This document shows, one piece after another, positions 34,139 through 47,021 of a DNA stretch of 64,000 nucleotides. Below the pieces are notes generated by a model. The model searched no databases, was not told the DNA's origin, and saw only the letters and a program-made list of their open reading frames with translations. Each line of letters opens with the position of its first letter. The first letter of the stretch is position 1. The position numbers and the translations under genes were made by a program. Origin of the DNA: Choanephora cucurbitarum (lineage: Eukaryota; Mucoromycota; Mucoromycetes; Mucorales; Choanephoraceae); NCBI GenBank assembly GCA_025331435.1, contig JAIWNI010000044.1:171133-235132 (forward strand), written 5' to 3'.

Positions 34139-34376
34139 GCAATGCTAGCAGACTCTTTTTTAAGACACAGCTGTGCAACGTCGGGACTTTCTTAGATTAC
34201 TTTTTAAGAATAAGCCAATTACGAGCTAAAATGAGTGGGGGTCATGGGGGTTTAGTTGCTTTATTAAGCAGCTTTTTGTTACAAAAAAGCCCATATTTGG
34301 CCTATTCTTAAAAAGGAATCTAAGAAAGTCCCGACGTTGCACAGCTGTGTCTTAAAAAAGAGTCTGCTAGCATTGC
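34139..34376. mobile_element. fold-back/MITE-like element with about 75-bp inverted repeats
   Basis: A 238-bp segment whose ends are near-perfect inverted repeats of about 75 bp. Both arms read GCAATGCTAGCAGACTC followed by a T-run, AAGACACAGCTGTGCAACG and on to CTTTTTAAGAATA. Only a few mismatches are seen between arms. The central loop of about 80 bp contains a smaller hairpin (AGTTGCTT/AAGCAGCT). It has no coding capacity. No convincing target duplication at the edges, so the exact ends are uncertain. Confidence 0.75.
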
Positions 34377-34645
34377 ACACACATAACATTTTTTTTTTCA
34401 ATAAGTCTAGGTTGCGCGCATCTTTAAATACGCACAGGCACCATTTGCATGAGTAGAATGATGTTCTAACAGACTCTGCAAAATCTCTTCTTTTTTTTTC
34501 TAAAGAAGAGCCTATCTTATTTAAGCACAATCTATAAGCATGTTTAGTTCTAAATGCCAACTATTTCTAGACACAGACAGATTTTTTTTTATGCAATTCA
34601 ATAAAATGAAGGCAAATGACGTTTAATTTATTGACTGCAAAATAC

Positions 34646-36465
<1,820 letters not shown>

Positions 36466-36506
36466 CTATTTTCTATTCTTTCTCTCTCTCTCTCTTTCTC
36501 ATTACT

Positions 36507-38139
36507 ATGGGTATATTGAACGGTGATATTCCTCTAAATAACTTGCGTTTCAAGGACGACAAATTACCTACTGATACCTCTATTGACCAAGTAACTACCT
36601 TTCTTTTAAAACTGACGCGTATAACTCAATCAAAACCAACTAGAAAAGAACAGAAGATTCTGTCCTTGAAAAGTTTGTTCCTTATGCACCCAACAATATC
36701 CGAAAACGATCAGTGGACAGGTAATATGGAGGAACGATAGGACGTCTTGCCTATTGACTTTGTTGATAGTATTGAATTGAACCGAAAGAAGCATATCGCT
36801 TATCTCTTGAAGGGATTACAAGGTTTGGGACGTTGGGCTGCTGTCTTGGATGCCAGTAAACCATGGCTTATGTATTGGATTTTACATTCACTCGATCTAT
36901 TGGACTATACTCTAGACGATACAATGAAACAGAGGTAATTGATCTATCACAAAATAGGGACTTACCTTTCAGCTGAATATTCCCTCTCTGTCTGTTTATT
37001 CTAGGGCCATTCAGACACTAAAACGATGGCAGCTACCCTCAGGTGGATTTGGAGGAGGTGGAGATCAGTTGGCTCATTTGGCTACCACGTATGCGGCTGT
37101 CAACTCACTTGCTATCTTGGGTACTCAAGAAGCTTATAATGTCATTGATCGTACCAGTCTATACACTTTTCTCATGCGAATGAAACAACCTGATGGATCG
37201 TTTACTATGCATGAAGGAGGAGAGATTGATATTCGGTAAGATTGACAGATGGCCTGTATCATTGGATCCACTGACTGTTTATCAAGTGGGAGTTACTGTG
37301 CTCTTTCGACAGCTGCATTGACTCAGTTGTTGACACCTGAATTAGAAGAGAACTGTATTGTGTTTATCAAGGAAGCTCAGACGTATGAAGGCGGTATTGG
37401 ACCTTATCCGGGTAAAGAAGCACATAATGGCTATACCTTCTGTGGATTAGCTGCTATGGAAATCGTGGGTGGTATGGATGAATTGGACATGGACACACTA
37501 TTGGTAAGTAGGATTCATGTCTTAAACCCATGGGATTCTTTACTCATTTTTTAATAAGGCTTGGTGTTCAGGGCGTCAGATGAGTTTAGAAGGTGGATTT
37601 CAGGGTAGAACAAACAAGTTGGTAGATGGCTGTTATTCTTTTTGGGGTGCTGGTGATTTCCCTATCATCAAGGCAGAACTAGAACGATCCAATCAAGGCT
37701 ATCATGGTAAGTTTAGATTGACTGCGTCTATCCTTTTCTCATGTATGATGGGGTAGATTATATGTTTGATAGAGAAGCATTACAGGAATACATCTTGTTA
37801 TGTTGTCAATCAGACTATGGTGGATTGATCGATAAGCCAGGCAAGGGAGCTGATTATTATCATACGTGTTATTGTCTCTCTGGATTGTCTAGTTCTCAAC
37901 ATACTATTGAGTATGTACCTGTGCCACACATCCGAGGTGGTCTTCGTTCGTTACTATGGAAATGTCGAAATGACTTTACTGTTGTAGGGGATGTTGAGAA
38001 TACATTGGCACCTACTCATCCTGTACATAACATCACTTTACGTGCTGCAAGAAATATGATTCGTTACTTTTATGGTGATATCTTGACAAAGGAGATTGAA
38101 TTAGATTTACCTGTGGATGATGAACCTGTAGATGAATAA
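36507..38139 (+). CDS. ram1: protein farnesyltransferase beta subunit
   Basis: Seven exons: 36507-36590, 36644-36720, 36770-36934, 37005-37235, 37287-37503, 37559-37706 and 37757-38139, giving 434 aa. It is the catalytic beta subunit that, with an alpha subunit, attaches farnesyl to CaaX cysteines of Ras, Rho and a-factor-like substrates. Prenyltransferase repeats are evident: GGFGGGGDQLAHLATTYAA, GSYCALSTAAL and GGFQGRTNKLVDGCYSFW. The zinc ligands are Asp and Cys in LVDGCYSFW and His in DYYHTCYCLSGL. The farnesyl-specific substrate pocket (no GGTase-like shift) supports FTase rather than GGTase I. The first two exons are less conserved and are assigned from splice signals. Confidence 0.93.
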
Positions 38140-38237
38140 AATTGCATAAATGACGGAAATTCAAAACGAGCCCTCATAAAGAAAAATTCACGTCTTTTGT
38201 TTTCTTGGGTTTTTTATCATTTATTATTATCGAGAAT

Positions 38238-38944
38238 ATGAGTCATTCACCTAAATTGAATGCACAACCTACTAAAGGTATTTTGAAGAAAGTGAAACAA
38301 CCTGGCGAAACAACAAGGTAAGGCAGTTGTACTTCTTTCTTTCTCTGTTTAATACTTGACTATTTATTAGACTTCGATGGGATGAAGCCAATCTCGAGTT
38401 AACCGAATCCCAAAAGGATTCTACAATGAAAGTAGATGAGCCAAAGACACCTTATGTTCGCTATGACGCCAATACAGATCAAGTATTAAATATGGATGGT
38501 AGCTATCAACAAAATAAGAAAAAAATAAAATAAACTAATGACTGAAGGAATAGATATTCCTGGCATACCCAATTACCGCAATGCTGGTACTGAGCCTGAA
38601 GAATTCACTTTAGATGGTGGTATTGAATCAGACAAGAGTAGTGTAGGTTCTCATCATGAAAAGGCACGTAGAAGGGTTTCTGTCAGTGATGATGATTGGG
38701 AAATGGATGAAGAAGCCAAACGTGAAGAAGAAGATGATGATGAAGAAGGTAAATCTAGGGCTGCTTTCAACATACTCTCTTTTCTCCTTTTTCTTATATC
38801 TTAATAGCTAAACAGCGTCATGAAGAATTCTTGCGTAAGAGAGCCATGCATTACCATATGGGAGCTGCCTTGCGTCATGATAACGAAGAGGAAGAAGAGG
38901 AGGAAGAAAGAAAGACAATACCACCCGTACCTAATCATCTATAA
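38238..38944 (+). CDS. glc8: protein phosphatase 1 inhibitor-2 / GLC8 family
   Basis: Four exons: 38238-38317, 38371-38498, 38548-38748 and 38808-38944, giving 181 aa. The three inhibitor-2 signature blocks are present in order. KGILK lies near residue 14. [13 protein letters not shown] is followed by [10 protein letters not shown], whose Thr is the conserved kinase site. The C-terminal helix [18 protein letters not shown] is the last. The protein is intrinsically disordered and very acidic towards its end (long Glu run). In the family it binds and modulates PP1 (Glc7). Promoter and 5' leader lie in the 98 bp after ram1's stop. Confidence 0.9.
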
Positions 38945-39070
38945 TTGTGTAAACCCTATGATTAAAAAGGATCATGCCCTATCTGTGTTACTTTTTTTTT
39001 ATCTCATTATTTATACGTGTGTGTACCTTATTTTTCTTTTTCTTTTTCTTTTTCTCAGTGATTTGTTACC

Positions 39071-39502
39071 ATGACAATGACCAATATACGTAACCATCCA
39101 TATCATTTTGAACATGTATTACAACAATCAACCGACTACAGAACATCCAGTGTACAGACAACCAACACCAATTTCACTTGGCTCGTCTTTATCAATGCCA
39201 AATGGGTTCCCTTTGCCAATCTAAATCAGCATAAACTGGAACAGACATTAGGACTCGGTGGCACCTTTGTGGACATTGAAGATAGTCTATTTCCTGGCGT
39301 TAAACGAGTGCGTGTGTTTCCAAAAGCCAACTACCTGAGTTATTTAGGTGTAAAATATAGATTATCTAGAGTTATGCAGCCACATCAATTTGAGTTTAGT
39401 ACAGAAGACCATCCTTACTGTCAACCAGATGAAGATGATCCAGCTGTCAATCGTATGTTATCCAATGTTCTCTTTAACGATACTATGATGATGTCTCGAT
39501 AA
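39071..39502 (+). CDS. small WWE-like domain protein
   Basis: Single-exon gene, 143 aa, starting at the first ATG after a pyrimidine-rich tract. I do not recognise a named protein. Residues 35-105 resemble a WWE domain: TWLVFINAKWVPF, then LEQTLGLGG, then RVRVFPK and YLGVKYRLSRVM, i.e. spaced Trp, a basic stretch and the terminal YRLSRV strand. WWE domains bind ADP-ribose or act in protein interaction (family knowledge). The N-terminus and the acidic C-terminus have no visible motif. It sits between the PP1 inhibitor and an RNase P/MRP-type protein, without evident functional link. Confidence 0.6.
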   Translation: MTMTNIRNHPYHFEHVLQQSTDYRTSSVQTTNTNFTWLVFINAKWVPFANLNQHKLEQTLGLGGTFVDIEDSLFPGVKRVRVFPKANYLSYLGVKYRLSRVMQPHQFEFSTEDHPYCQPDEDDPAVNRMLSNVLFNDTMMMSR

Positions 39503-39962
39503 CAGTGTAAAAAGTATCCCTTTTGTGTGTGTGTGTGTGTATATTATCTCTTGCTTATTGTATTATCCTTCTCTCTCTCTTTACTTTTGTCCTACATCAA
39601 TTTACTTCACGTGAACCTAATAAAATGATCATCCATGATTCCTATGTATAAGAACTCGCAACTAGTTTCATACTCCGAGTATCTAAGGTAAAGAAAAGTA
39701 ATGTGATAAAAGAAGTAATAAGGCATAGTTCCATTTTTGTTAGAATAAGAGATTTAAAAAAGGAAATAGAAAGACCACGGATATGGCTGACAGAGAAATA
39801 CGACATGTATCAAGAAAGTAACAAATAGGACTATATGAAATCAGTCTATATACACATGACAGCGCTAAAGATGCTCTAACAAGATAACCTATTTTTTTTA
39901 AAACACAACTCAACAAGCCACTACTACTGTATTTTTCTTTCTTTCTTCTTTCTATATATCAA
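39503..39962. other. intergenic, GT microsatellite only
   Basis: Contains a short GT tract at about 39524-39541 and T-rich promoter-like sequence before 39963. Nothing else seen. Confidence 0.5.
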
Positions 39963-40466
39963 ATGACAACCAATACCCTACAATCTCATCAACAGACACA
40001 GCGTTTAGATCATCTGTTTACTGCAGGCTACAGTATGTTCACAAGCTGTCCTTCTCTGAGTCGATACTATATGAGTGAATTTCAAAATACGTTGATTGAA
40101 TATGATCTTACTTCAGCAACAGAACGTTTAGCCTGTAGTAGTTGTGGTCAGATAATGGTACCAGGTCTAAACCAAAAGACTCAGTTGATCTCTAAAAGAA
40201 GAAAGAATAAGCCCAACAAAAGCACCCTTCAGATCACCTGTCTGACCTGTTCCCGTGTGAAGGTCTATCATGGCTCTCATAAAAAGAAATTACCTAGAGT
40301 ACTGTCAGACGAACAACAACCTAGTGTACCTGTGGTTGAGCCAATGAAAAAGAAGAAGAAGAATAACAACAACAAAAAGAACAGCCTAAAGGCATTGTTG
40401 TCAAAACCAAAGACTCAACAGAATACAACCAATAGTAATCTCAGTGATTTTTTATCTTCATTATAA
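39963..40466 (+). CDS. RPR2/RPP21/SNM1-type zinc protein (RNase P/MRP subunit-like)
   Basis: Single exon, 167 aa. An N-terminal helical region (about residues 10-55) is followed by a zinc ribbon: ACSSCGQIMVPG and, about 35 residues on, ITCLTCSRVKVYHG. This two-CxxC arrangement after a helical segment is typical of the Rpr2/Rpp21/Snm1 family of RNase P and RNase MRP subunits. The C-terminus is a Lys/Asn-rich tail (KKKKKNNNNKK) ending LSDFLSSL. Whether it belongs to RNase P or MRP cannot be told here; the poor conservation outside the ribbon leans to an Snm1-like protein. Confidence 0.7.
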   Translation: MTTNTLQSHQQTQRLDHLFTAGYSMFTSCPSLSRYYMSEFQNTLIEYDLTSATERLACSSCGQIMVPGLNQKTQLISKRRKNKPNKSTLQITCLTCSRVKVYHGSHKKKLPRVLSDEQQPSVPVVEPMKKKKKNNNNKKNSLKALLSKPKTQQNTTNSNLSDFLSSL

Positions 40467-40548
40467 ACACGCCTATAGTATGGATGAAAGCGCATGAAAC
40501 TCAATTCTATTTCTGAATTGTTCTAAAAGATTCTTTTTTTTTAATATG

Positions 40549-42208
40549 TTATTTCTTAGAGGATTGTTGCTGAGATGATTGATTGGATGCTTCATCATTA
40601 AGTAAATAGTATGGATAATGCTTTTGATCTGATTTGTTGTTAGTGTCTTCCTGTTGAGATAGAATACGCTGTGATTTTGCTGAATCACTTACTGTGCCAT
40701 CACTGACATAACCATCTCGCCTATGCCGCTTTCTAGGTCTACCTACTGGGCGTGCTAATAAAGAGTTGTCAATAGCTTTGTCCTAGATGTGTTTACACTG
40801 TGTGTATTTTACCTGCAGCTTCATTTTCTGCTTTAAAATCTGAAATATATTGTTGATATCTCTAGAGAATCTATTAGAACCACTAAAAAGAACAGCAAAG
40901 TCGACTTCTTTTTTCTTTTTACCTTAAAGGCTTCCGTCTTTTGATATTCTTCTACTTTCTTTAAATATTCTTCTCTTGCTTTCAAGGCAATTGTCTCATA
41001 CATCTCTTTCTCTTCAGGTGTGATATTCTTCCATCTGTCTCCAATGATTTTGGCAAGATCAGTAAATGACTTGTTCTGCTCTTTGAGTTCAGCCCGGACA
41101 TCGTTAGAGAACATGACATAGGCAGAGGGTGGTTTGAGAGGTGCTTCTGTATCTGGTTTAGCATGGCGATGATATTTTCGTTTCCATAATCGATGAATGT
41201 TGTCACTGGTCACTGCTTCTTCTTCTGTAGAAGACATGCCACTCTGTGTATTATGGGTCATCGTGCCAGCCGATGGATGATCGTTCGGTGTAGTTAAATT
41301 ATCGGATGCCTCCATCTGTCTCGATGGCTGTAATGGACGTTGTCGTTGAATAAAAGGAGGAGGTCGAATGATGGTGGTGGTAGGTGAAGCGATAGGTGGG
41401 GGTGGTTGGGCAGGTGGTGGAGGTGGTACAGGCTGTTGACAGTAATCTAACAATAATGATTTAAAAAGGGGAATCCCTTTGTTTCATCATGTACTTACTT
41501 GTCAATTCTTTGCTATCAGTCACTGGTGTGATATTTAATGGAACGCTAGCAGGTATTCCTCTAGCATTGGCAATGGCTCTTTGAAGGAGCTAATTTCAAA
41601 TAAAAAAAAAACGAATAAGTTCATTTCTTTTTTTTTCTGCAAAAAATCACAAGTTTGATTCCAAACATAAGAGCCCAAATTGAAGAATCAGGAACATACT
41701 CTACGATGTCCTCTTTTGACTTGCATTTGAACCAAGTCAGCTTCTGTAATTTCCAATAACTAGTAGACAATAGGGCATTAATAACTGTCATTTCTTACTT
41801 CAAGAGAGAGAGAGAGAGAAAAAAAAAGAGAAAGAGAGAAAATATAGATGAAATTAAATAAACCAAAAAAAAATCTCTCTCCCTCTCTTTCTTTCTTTTT
41901 AGGCTTTACTTTCTTTTTTGGAAGGGGTGTTTCGAAGCAATTGGTAGAAAAAGCTAAACTGTTGATTATTCTCTCTCTCTCTCTCTCTCTTTTCTGTCAA
42001 TAAGCATTAATAGTGTGTTGCTTACAGATTCCAATCGATCAAAGCCCTCTTCTAAAAAGGTTTGGTAATATTGAGATAGACCACAGCGAGAAAGGAAATT
42101 CTCTACTTGTTGTTCATATGTCAGTGTTTGATTTGAATAGCATTGATCAGAGAGTGGTGCTGCTGAACTATTACTGGAAGGCGGCGGTGGTGGTGAAGAG
42201 GATGACAT
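40549..42208 (-). CDS. SAM-domain plus HMG-box protein
   Basis: Six exons on the minus strand: 42208-42026, 41759-41700, 41589-41499, 41446-40923, 40839-40813 and 40782-40549, giving 372 aa. An N-terminal SAM domain (residues about 33-95) runs VENFLSRCGLSQYYQTFLEE to KRGHRRLLQRAI across three exons. A Pro-rich linker follows (QQPVPPPPPAQPPPPI). Next comes an HMG-box (KPPSAYVMFSNDVRAELKEQ to WKNITPEEKEMYE) at about residues 210-280. The C-terminus has an AT-hook-like GRPRKRHRR. This indicates a DNA-binding chromatin or transcription protein with a protein-interaction module. The acceptor of the 27-nt exon was chosen because it keeps frame into the GRPRKRH exon; a nearer acceptor at 40861 does not. 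Confidence 0.88.
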
Positions 42209-44892
42209 AGCTTTCTTGAAGAAAATAATCGATTTTGCCGTAAAAAAATTATTGTTTTTTTTGGGGGAAAAAAAGAGATAAGAAAGTAGAAAGAAAACAA
42301 GTTTAAATGTTCATTCCCAAAAACTAAAAAAAAAAAAAGACACTACGTTTATTGCACTCTTTTAAACTAAAAAAAAGAAGAGAAGAAAAAAAAGCTATTT
42401 TTTTCTCTTATTTTTTCTTTTAGTTGTAATAGAGAGAGAGTGAAAAAAAAAAGATCAGAAAAAATAAAAGGAGTAGAAAATAAAAAAATATTTTTTTCAC
42501 ACTGATTATTTAGCACCTATTCGCTTTTTTCTCTCTCTGTCATTTATTGAATGACGCAGATGAGTGAATAGAAATCCCAAGAACAATATCGAACAATGTA
42601 TTTTTTTTACTAGTAATGTTTATTTCTTTTTTGACATACCGCTTATTTAAAAAATCGATTTTAATAATTTATAGTTAAATACGGTTTTCAATTGACAACA
42701 GAAAAAAAAAATGGAAAGAAAGAAGGAAAGAGAAAAGAAAATGGATACCAGGATAGACTAGAAAAGAAAGAAAAGAAGGATAAAATTTGTTTTTCTAAAG
42801 TGAGCTTATCTGAATCATAGCAACATATCGATCGATCTACCTGTCTGCCCTCCCTTCTTTTTTATTGTTTCCTAAAGAATGTTTACAGATAAGTTAAGGC
42901 CTGCTTATTGAGTGCACAGTCAAAAAAAAAATAATTTGAGATCTGTCAAAGAGAATATATCTTTTTTTTTTTATGAAAAGGCAGCATGAAAAAGAAGCTT
43001 TTTTTTTAACCAAACGGAACAAGGTACATCATGTAAACAAGACACTCTAATGGTCCGTAGCCTTACATTCATTAAACTGATCAACCTCTAGGCAAAACGT
43101 TCTTTTGACAAGCTTTCTTTTAGCTAAAAACAGAAAAAACATGTAGTGTTCAAAAGATGAAATTGCGCTTGAATGGTTGTATCTCGGTGCACTTGGTTTT
43201 ACAAGCAGTGTGAACAGGTCAGGTAAAATATACACCAAGTCATGCAAATGCCAACTTTTTTATGCTTCTGACTAATTATAGACAGAGAGAGAGCGAGAGA
43301 GAAAACCCTATGGATCAAAATAGAAATGAATTTTCTTGTTAGATAGAATCGTGTATGTTTCTGAAGTATCTGGTTAAAGGATGAATCCAAAATAGAGAAA
43401 GCAGAAAATAAAGTTTGGTGACTCAGGTTTAGGGTAAACTGAATCAGTTGTGGAACAAACACAGTTGTTAGTGTGCCTTAATAAGAAAACAGTATTAACT
43501 AGAGAAATCACTATCCAAATGGTTTTAATGTGAGCTCATATTAGGTTGAAAGCTAATACTGTTAGATGAATAGAGCATAAGACTCAATAAAGGAATAGGC
43601 ATATCCAAATGTATTCTGAGAATGTTATAAGGTCTCTAGACTAGATCGTGCCTCATATACACAGGTATGGCTTCGCAATGATTGGTAGTAGAATGGTAGC
43701 AACGGTACTAGCATGTCCTATTTTGTTTACGACATCAGATGGTACTCTCATTATTTTGCGTATAGTAAACCGTGTTCTTTTATATGTATATAACTTTATC
43801 AAGCTATGTTGAGCTCAATACAAGTGACTCTCTTTACAGAAAAAAAAAGTGACTCCAAGGTTTCACAGATCGTCTTACATACCTATCAATGGTACCACCA
43901 AAGTAGTAACCAAACCCTGATAGTATGACCAGCAGGATTGAAGAAGGCTGCCAGAGCACAGTCAGGCCAATATGAACTTGGTTAGCCCCTTCGTTCTCTT
44001 TATTCTTCTATACGACTATCAAACACTTCATTTAAAGCCAAAACCAATCAAAGAGAAAGCGGAACAGGCTTTCCGTTTCGGAATCGTAGATGTGACAAGG
44101 AGGTGACGAGAAACAGGTTGGGTTCCAGCCGTGCATAGCTAACAGTGTCACATAACAGACTTTTTCAGAAGGCCTTGGCTGGAAGAGAGGGCTGGTGACT
44201 AACTAGCGGCTGGTAACCGAGCCACCACCTGAAAATAAGATTCGAAGAGGCAAGAGATAGTCAAGTCATATTGATAGTATGTAAACATAACCCTTTCTTT
44301 TTTTTCGCGTTCCTTTCAAAAACATCTGCAATGTTATTAGAGAAGCGATTTTACCTAAAAAAAACTCCTCATTCAAGCAACTTTCAAGCATCAGACGAAA
44401 GAAATAGTATCACTTGTCTTTGGTAAGAAGTTTTCCTTACACACAATAGTAAAGAAGAGAATCATTGGGTTAAGGGTGTGCATGGTGCTTTCCGCTTGCA
44501 TTGGATGCTTGCTATCATACAAGAATATATATTCTAGAAATAAGGTTAGGTAAATAAGTTGTACATCTTGGCTGTTCTCTAATCGTTTAAATGTGCCATA
44601 TGGTTTTGTACCATTCACTCATATCTTTAAAATAGATTAAAAAAGGAAAAAAAAAAGACTGAATAGAGAGGTCTTTTTGACATAATACCGTCTAGTAAAG
44701 AAAGTCAATCTTAAATACACTCTTTTCTCTTTTTGAACAAATACATCTATTTACACAGGCAAAAATGACATCTCGCACTAATAAGGGTTGAGTATGAACA
44801 CTAAACTCCACTAGATGAAATTCAGGAACACGGAACAAATGAATATAAAAAGGATGCCAAAAAAAAGTATTAACTTGGTTTACATCATAGAA
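42209..44892. other. 2.7-kb interval without a recognised gene
   Basis: The first 700 bp is extremely A/T-rich with poly-A and GA tracts (long promoter or 5' leader of the SAM-HMG gene). Farther right only short frames without domains are seen. Around 43960-44230 the base composition becomes more balanced, but I find no motif there. Confidence 0.45.
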
Positions 44893-46925
44893 ATGGAGCA
44901 ACTACTTTCCTTACAGAAACATTTACCTATTCAGCAATGTCTTAATGTTTATCAAACACACATCTTACCTCGTCTGACAAAAAGAAATCAAACGCTCGGT
45001 ATCAGTGCTGCTATCACCTTAGTGTTGGCTTATCTTGTCAATGATCGTTTGTTAAGACCACCCAAGCACTTTAGACATTTACCTTGTTTGGGATATTTTG
45101 ATGTGTTGAAATCTATTCTGACAGGTGAATCCTCGCTTGATCTAGTTAAACGTAAGGTGATTCCAATGCTTGAATCAGAGGACTATCCAGGTGCTTATTT
45201 GGTAAGATGACACTTCATTAAATAAGAGTGGAAGGAACTTAATGTCCTTCTCTTTTTAAAAGAAATTAGAAAGAACAGGCTGGGAGGTCTATGTGACTCA
45301 TCCTCAAGATGCCAAATATGTTGTGTTAAAGCCAGGTAAAGTGAATGCTCTATAAAGAGAGAGGACCATTTGACTCAATAGCGTGTTGAGATAGACTTGT
45401 TTCCCAAGTTTACACCAGGTTTTGCTGAAGATGACACTTGTCTTCGTAAATTTCTCGATGGTAACAGTCTTATCGTCTTGAATGGTTCACGATGGAGAGC
45501 TCAAAGAAAGGTAGCTAACCCTGCATTCCATCGTGCAATGCCTGTCAAGTTGTTTGGAGAGTTGACATCAGAACTCTTTGAGGTGATTGAGAAGGATGGC
45601 AAGTCGGTTGTGGATGTCAGTGATCTCATGGACAGATGGACTTTACAGGCTCTTGGAAAAGCTGGTTTTGGTAAGTTTTCTTTTTGTGTGTGTGCAAAGC
45701 GTATTTGTCTCATGCTTATAAAAAAAAAGGGTTTGACTTCAAGGCCATAAGTGAAAAAGAGAATGAATGGGTGAAGACTTACAATACGGTTGATGAAGCT
45801 ATTCAAAACCCATTCTTTTTCTTGTTTCCTCCATTAGATCGAGGTAGTTCCCGCTTCTTGTGGCCTAGTCGTCGTGAATGTCATAGAGAAGTTGAGAAGT
45901 TGGTTGGTATGATGGATCAGATTGTGGCCAAAAAAAGAGAACAGATCGCAAGTGGGAACTCCAAGAATAATGATCTAGTGGAAAATGAAAAAGATCTTTT
46001 GACTTTGATGATTGAAAGTGAAGCAAGAGGTGAAGGTCTTATGTCAGATAGAGAACTGAGAGTAAGTTTGATTTATGTGTAAAGTTGTCCTTTTGACTAA
46101 TCTCTCTATAGAGCAACCTTGCCGCATTCTTCTTAGCTGGTCATGATACTACAGCTCAATCACTTGCATACACACTCTATTATTTAGCTACTCATCCTGT
46201 AACTATAAGATAACTCAAAGCTGTATGCTCAAAACTAACTGAGCCTTTCAAAAAAAGGAAATTCAAGCTAAAGCAAGAGACGAAGCAATTCGAATTCTTG
46301 GTGATGAACCTAAAGACATCTTGCCTAATTTAGATCAAACTAAAGAATTCACCTATATCAATCAAGTGATTAAAGAGGTAATCCCCAAACTTTCTCAAAT
46401 CATGTATAATTCAATATCCTAAATTGCAATGTTAGAGTCTGCGTATCAATCCTTCTGTCATTCGTATTTCCCTTCGTGTGGCAGCTCAAGACACAACTAT
46501 CTCAAGTACAATAGTTCCTAAAGGTACACGAATTCGAGTGGATACCTACGCTATTCACCATAACAAGAAAATTTGGACAAATCCTGAAAAGTTTGATCCC
46601 GAACGTTTTTCTGAAAAGGGAGAAGCTCATTTGCGCGAATTCCGTGATGGCCTTTCATGGTTGCCTTTTGGTAGTGGCGCTAGACAATGTATTGGCATGC
46701 TTTTCAGTTTAAATGAACAACGTGTGTTACTTCCTATGTTATGTAATGTGTCTTTTAAAAGAAAGATTTAAAGATGAAATGTAACTGACATATGTTTGTA
46801 ATTTAGTACGAAAGTATACCTTTAGCTTGCCCAAAGATTCTATTCACAAGGATGGTCCTATTTCAGCTGGTGTTCTTGTTCTTGGTCCTGTAGATCTTGA
46901 AATTGAATTCAAAAAGCGCTATTAA
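44893..46925 (+). CDS. cytochrome P450 monooxygenase
   Basis: Eight exons: 44893-45201, 45263-45335, 45395-45670, 45730-46061, 46112-46198, 46258-46377, 46436-46742 and 46807-46925, giving 540 aa. An N-terminal membrane anchor (LGISAAITLVLAYLV, residues about 38-52) is followed by a Pro-rich hinge, and then the I-helix oxygen-binding motif AGHDTTAQ. The ExxR motif is KESLR, PERF is in KFDPERF, and the heme-binding motif is FGSGARQCIG with the axial Cys. All key residues are intact. This is an ER-bound microsomal P450. The family number and substrate are not derivable here; neighbours do not form a metabolite cluster. I start at MEQLLSL; an in-frame ATG 78 bp upstream exists but adds an unlikely basic segment. 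Confidence 0.93.
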
Positions 46926-47021
46926 TCTCATCCTACTTTATGTATCCCAAATCATCCTAATCCATCCAATTCATCGTTTCCAAAATGAAAAATAAACATA
47001 TAAAGGGACTCCCCCTTTTGT

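Larger units (their letters stand above)
31113..34645. other. gene-poor interval with transposon remnants
   Basis: No intact gene. Short frames (for example 32681-32926 minus, 33732-33926 plus) have no recognisable domain. Two element remnants are listed separately: a pogo-like end at 32555 and a fold-back element at 34139-34376. Confidence 0.45.

Noticed and set aside
44815..44892. In-frame upstream ATG for the P450
   Set aside because: It would add 26 mostly basic residues before the membrane anchor. The ATG at 44893 directly precedes a typical P450 N-terminus.
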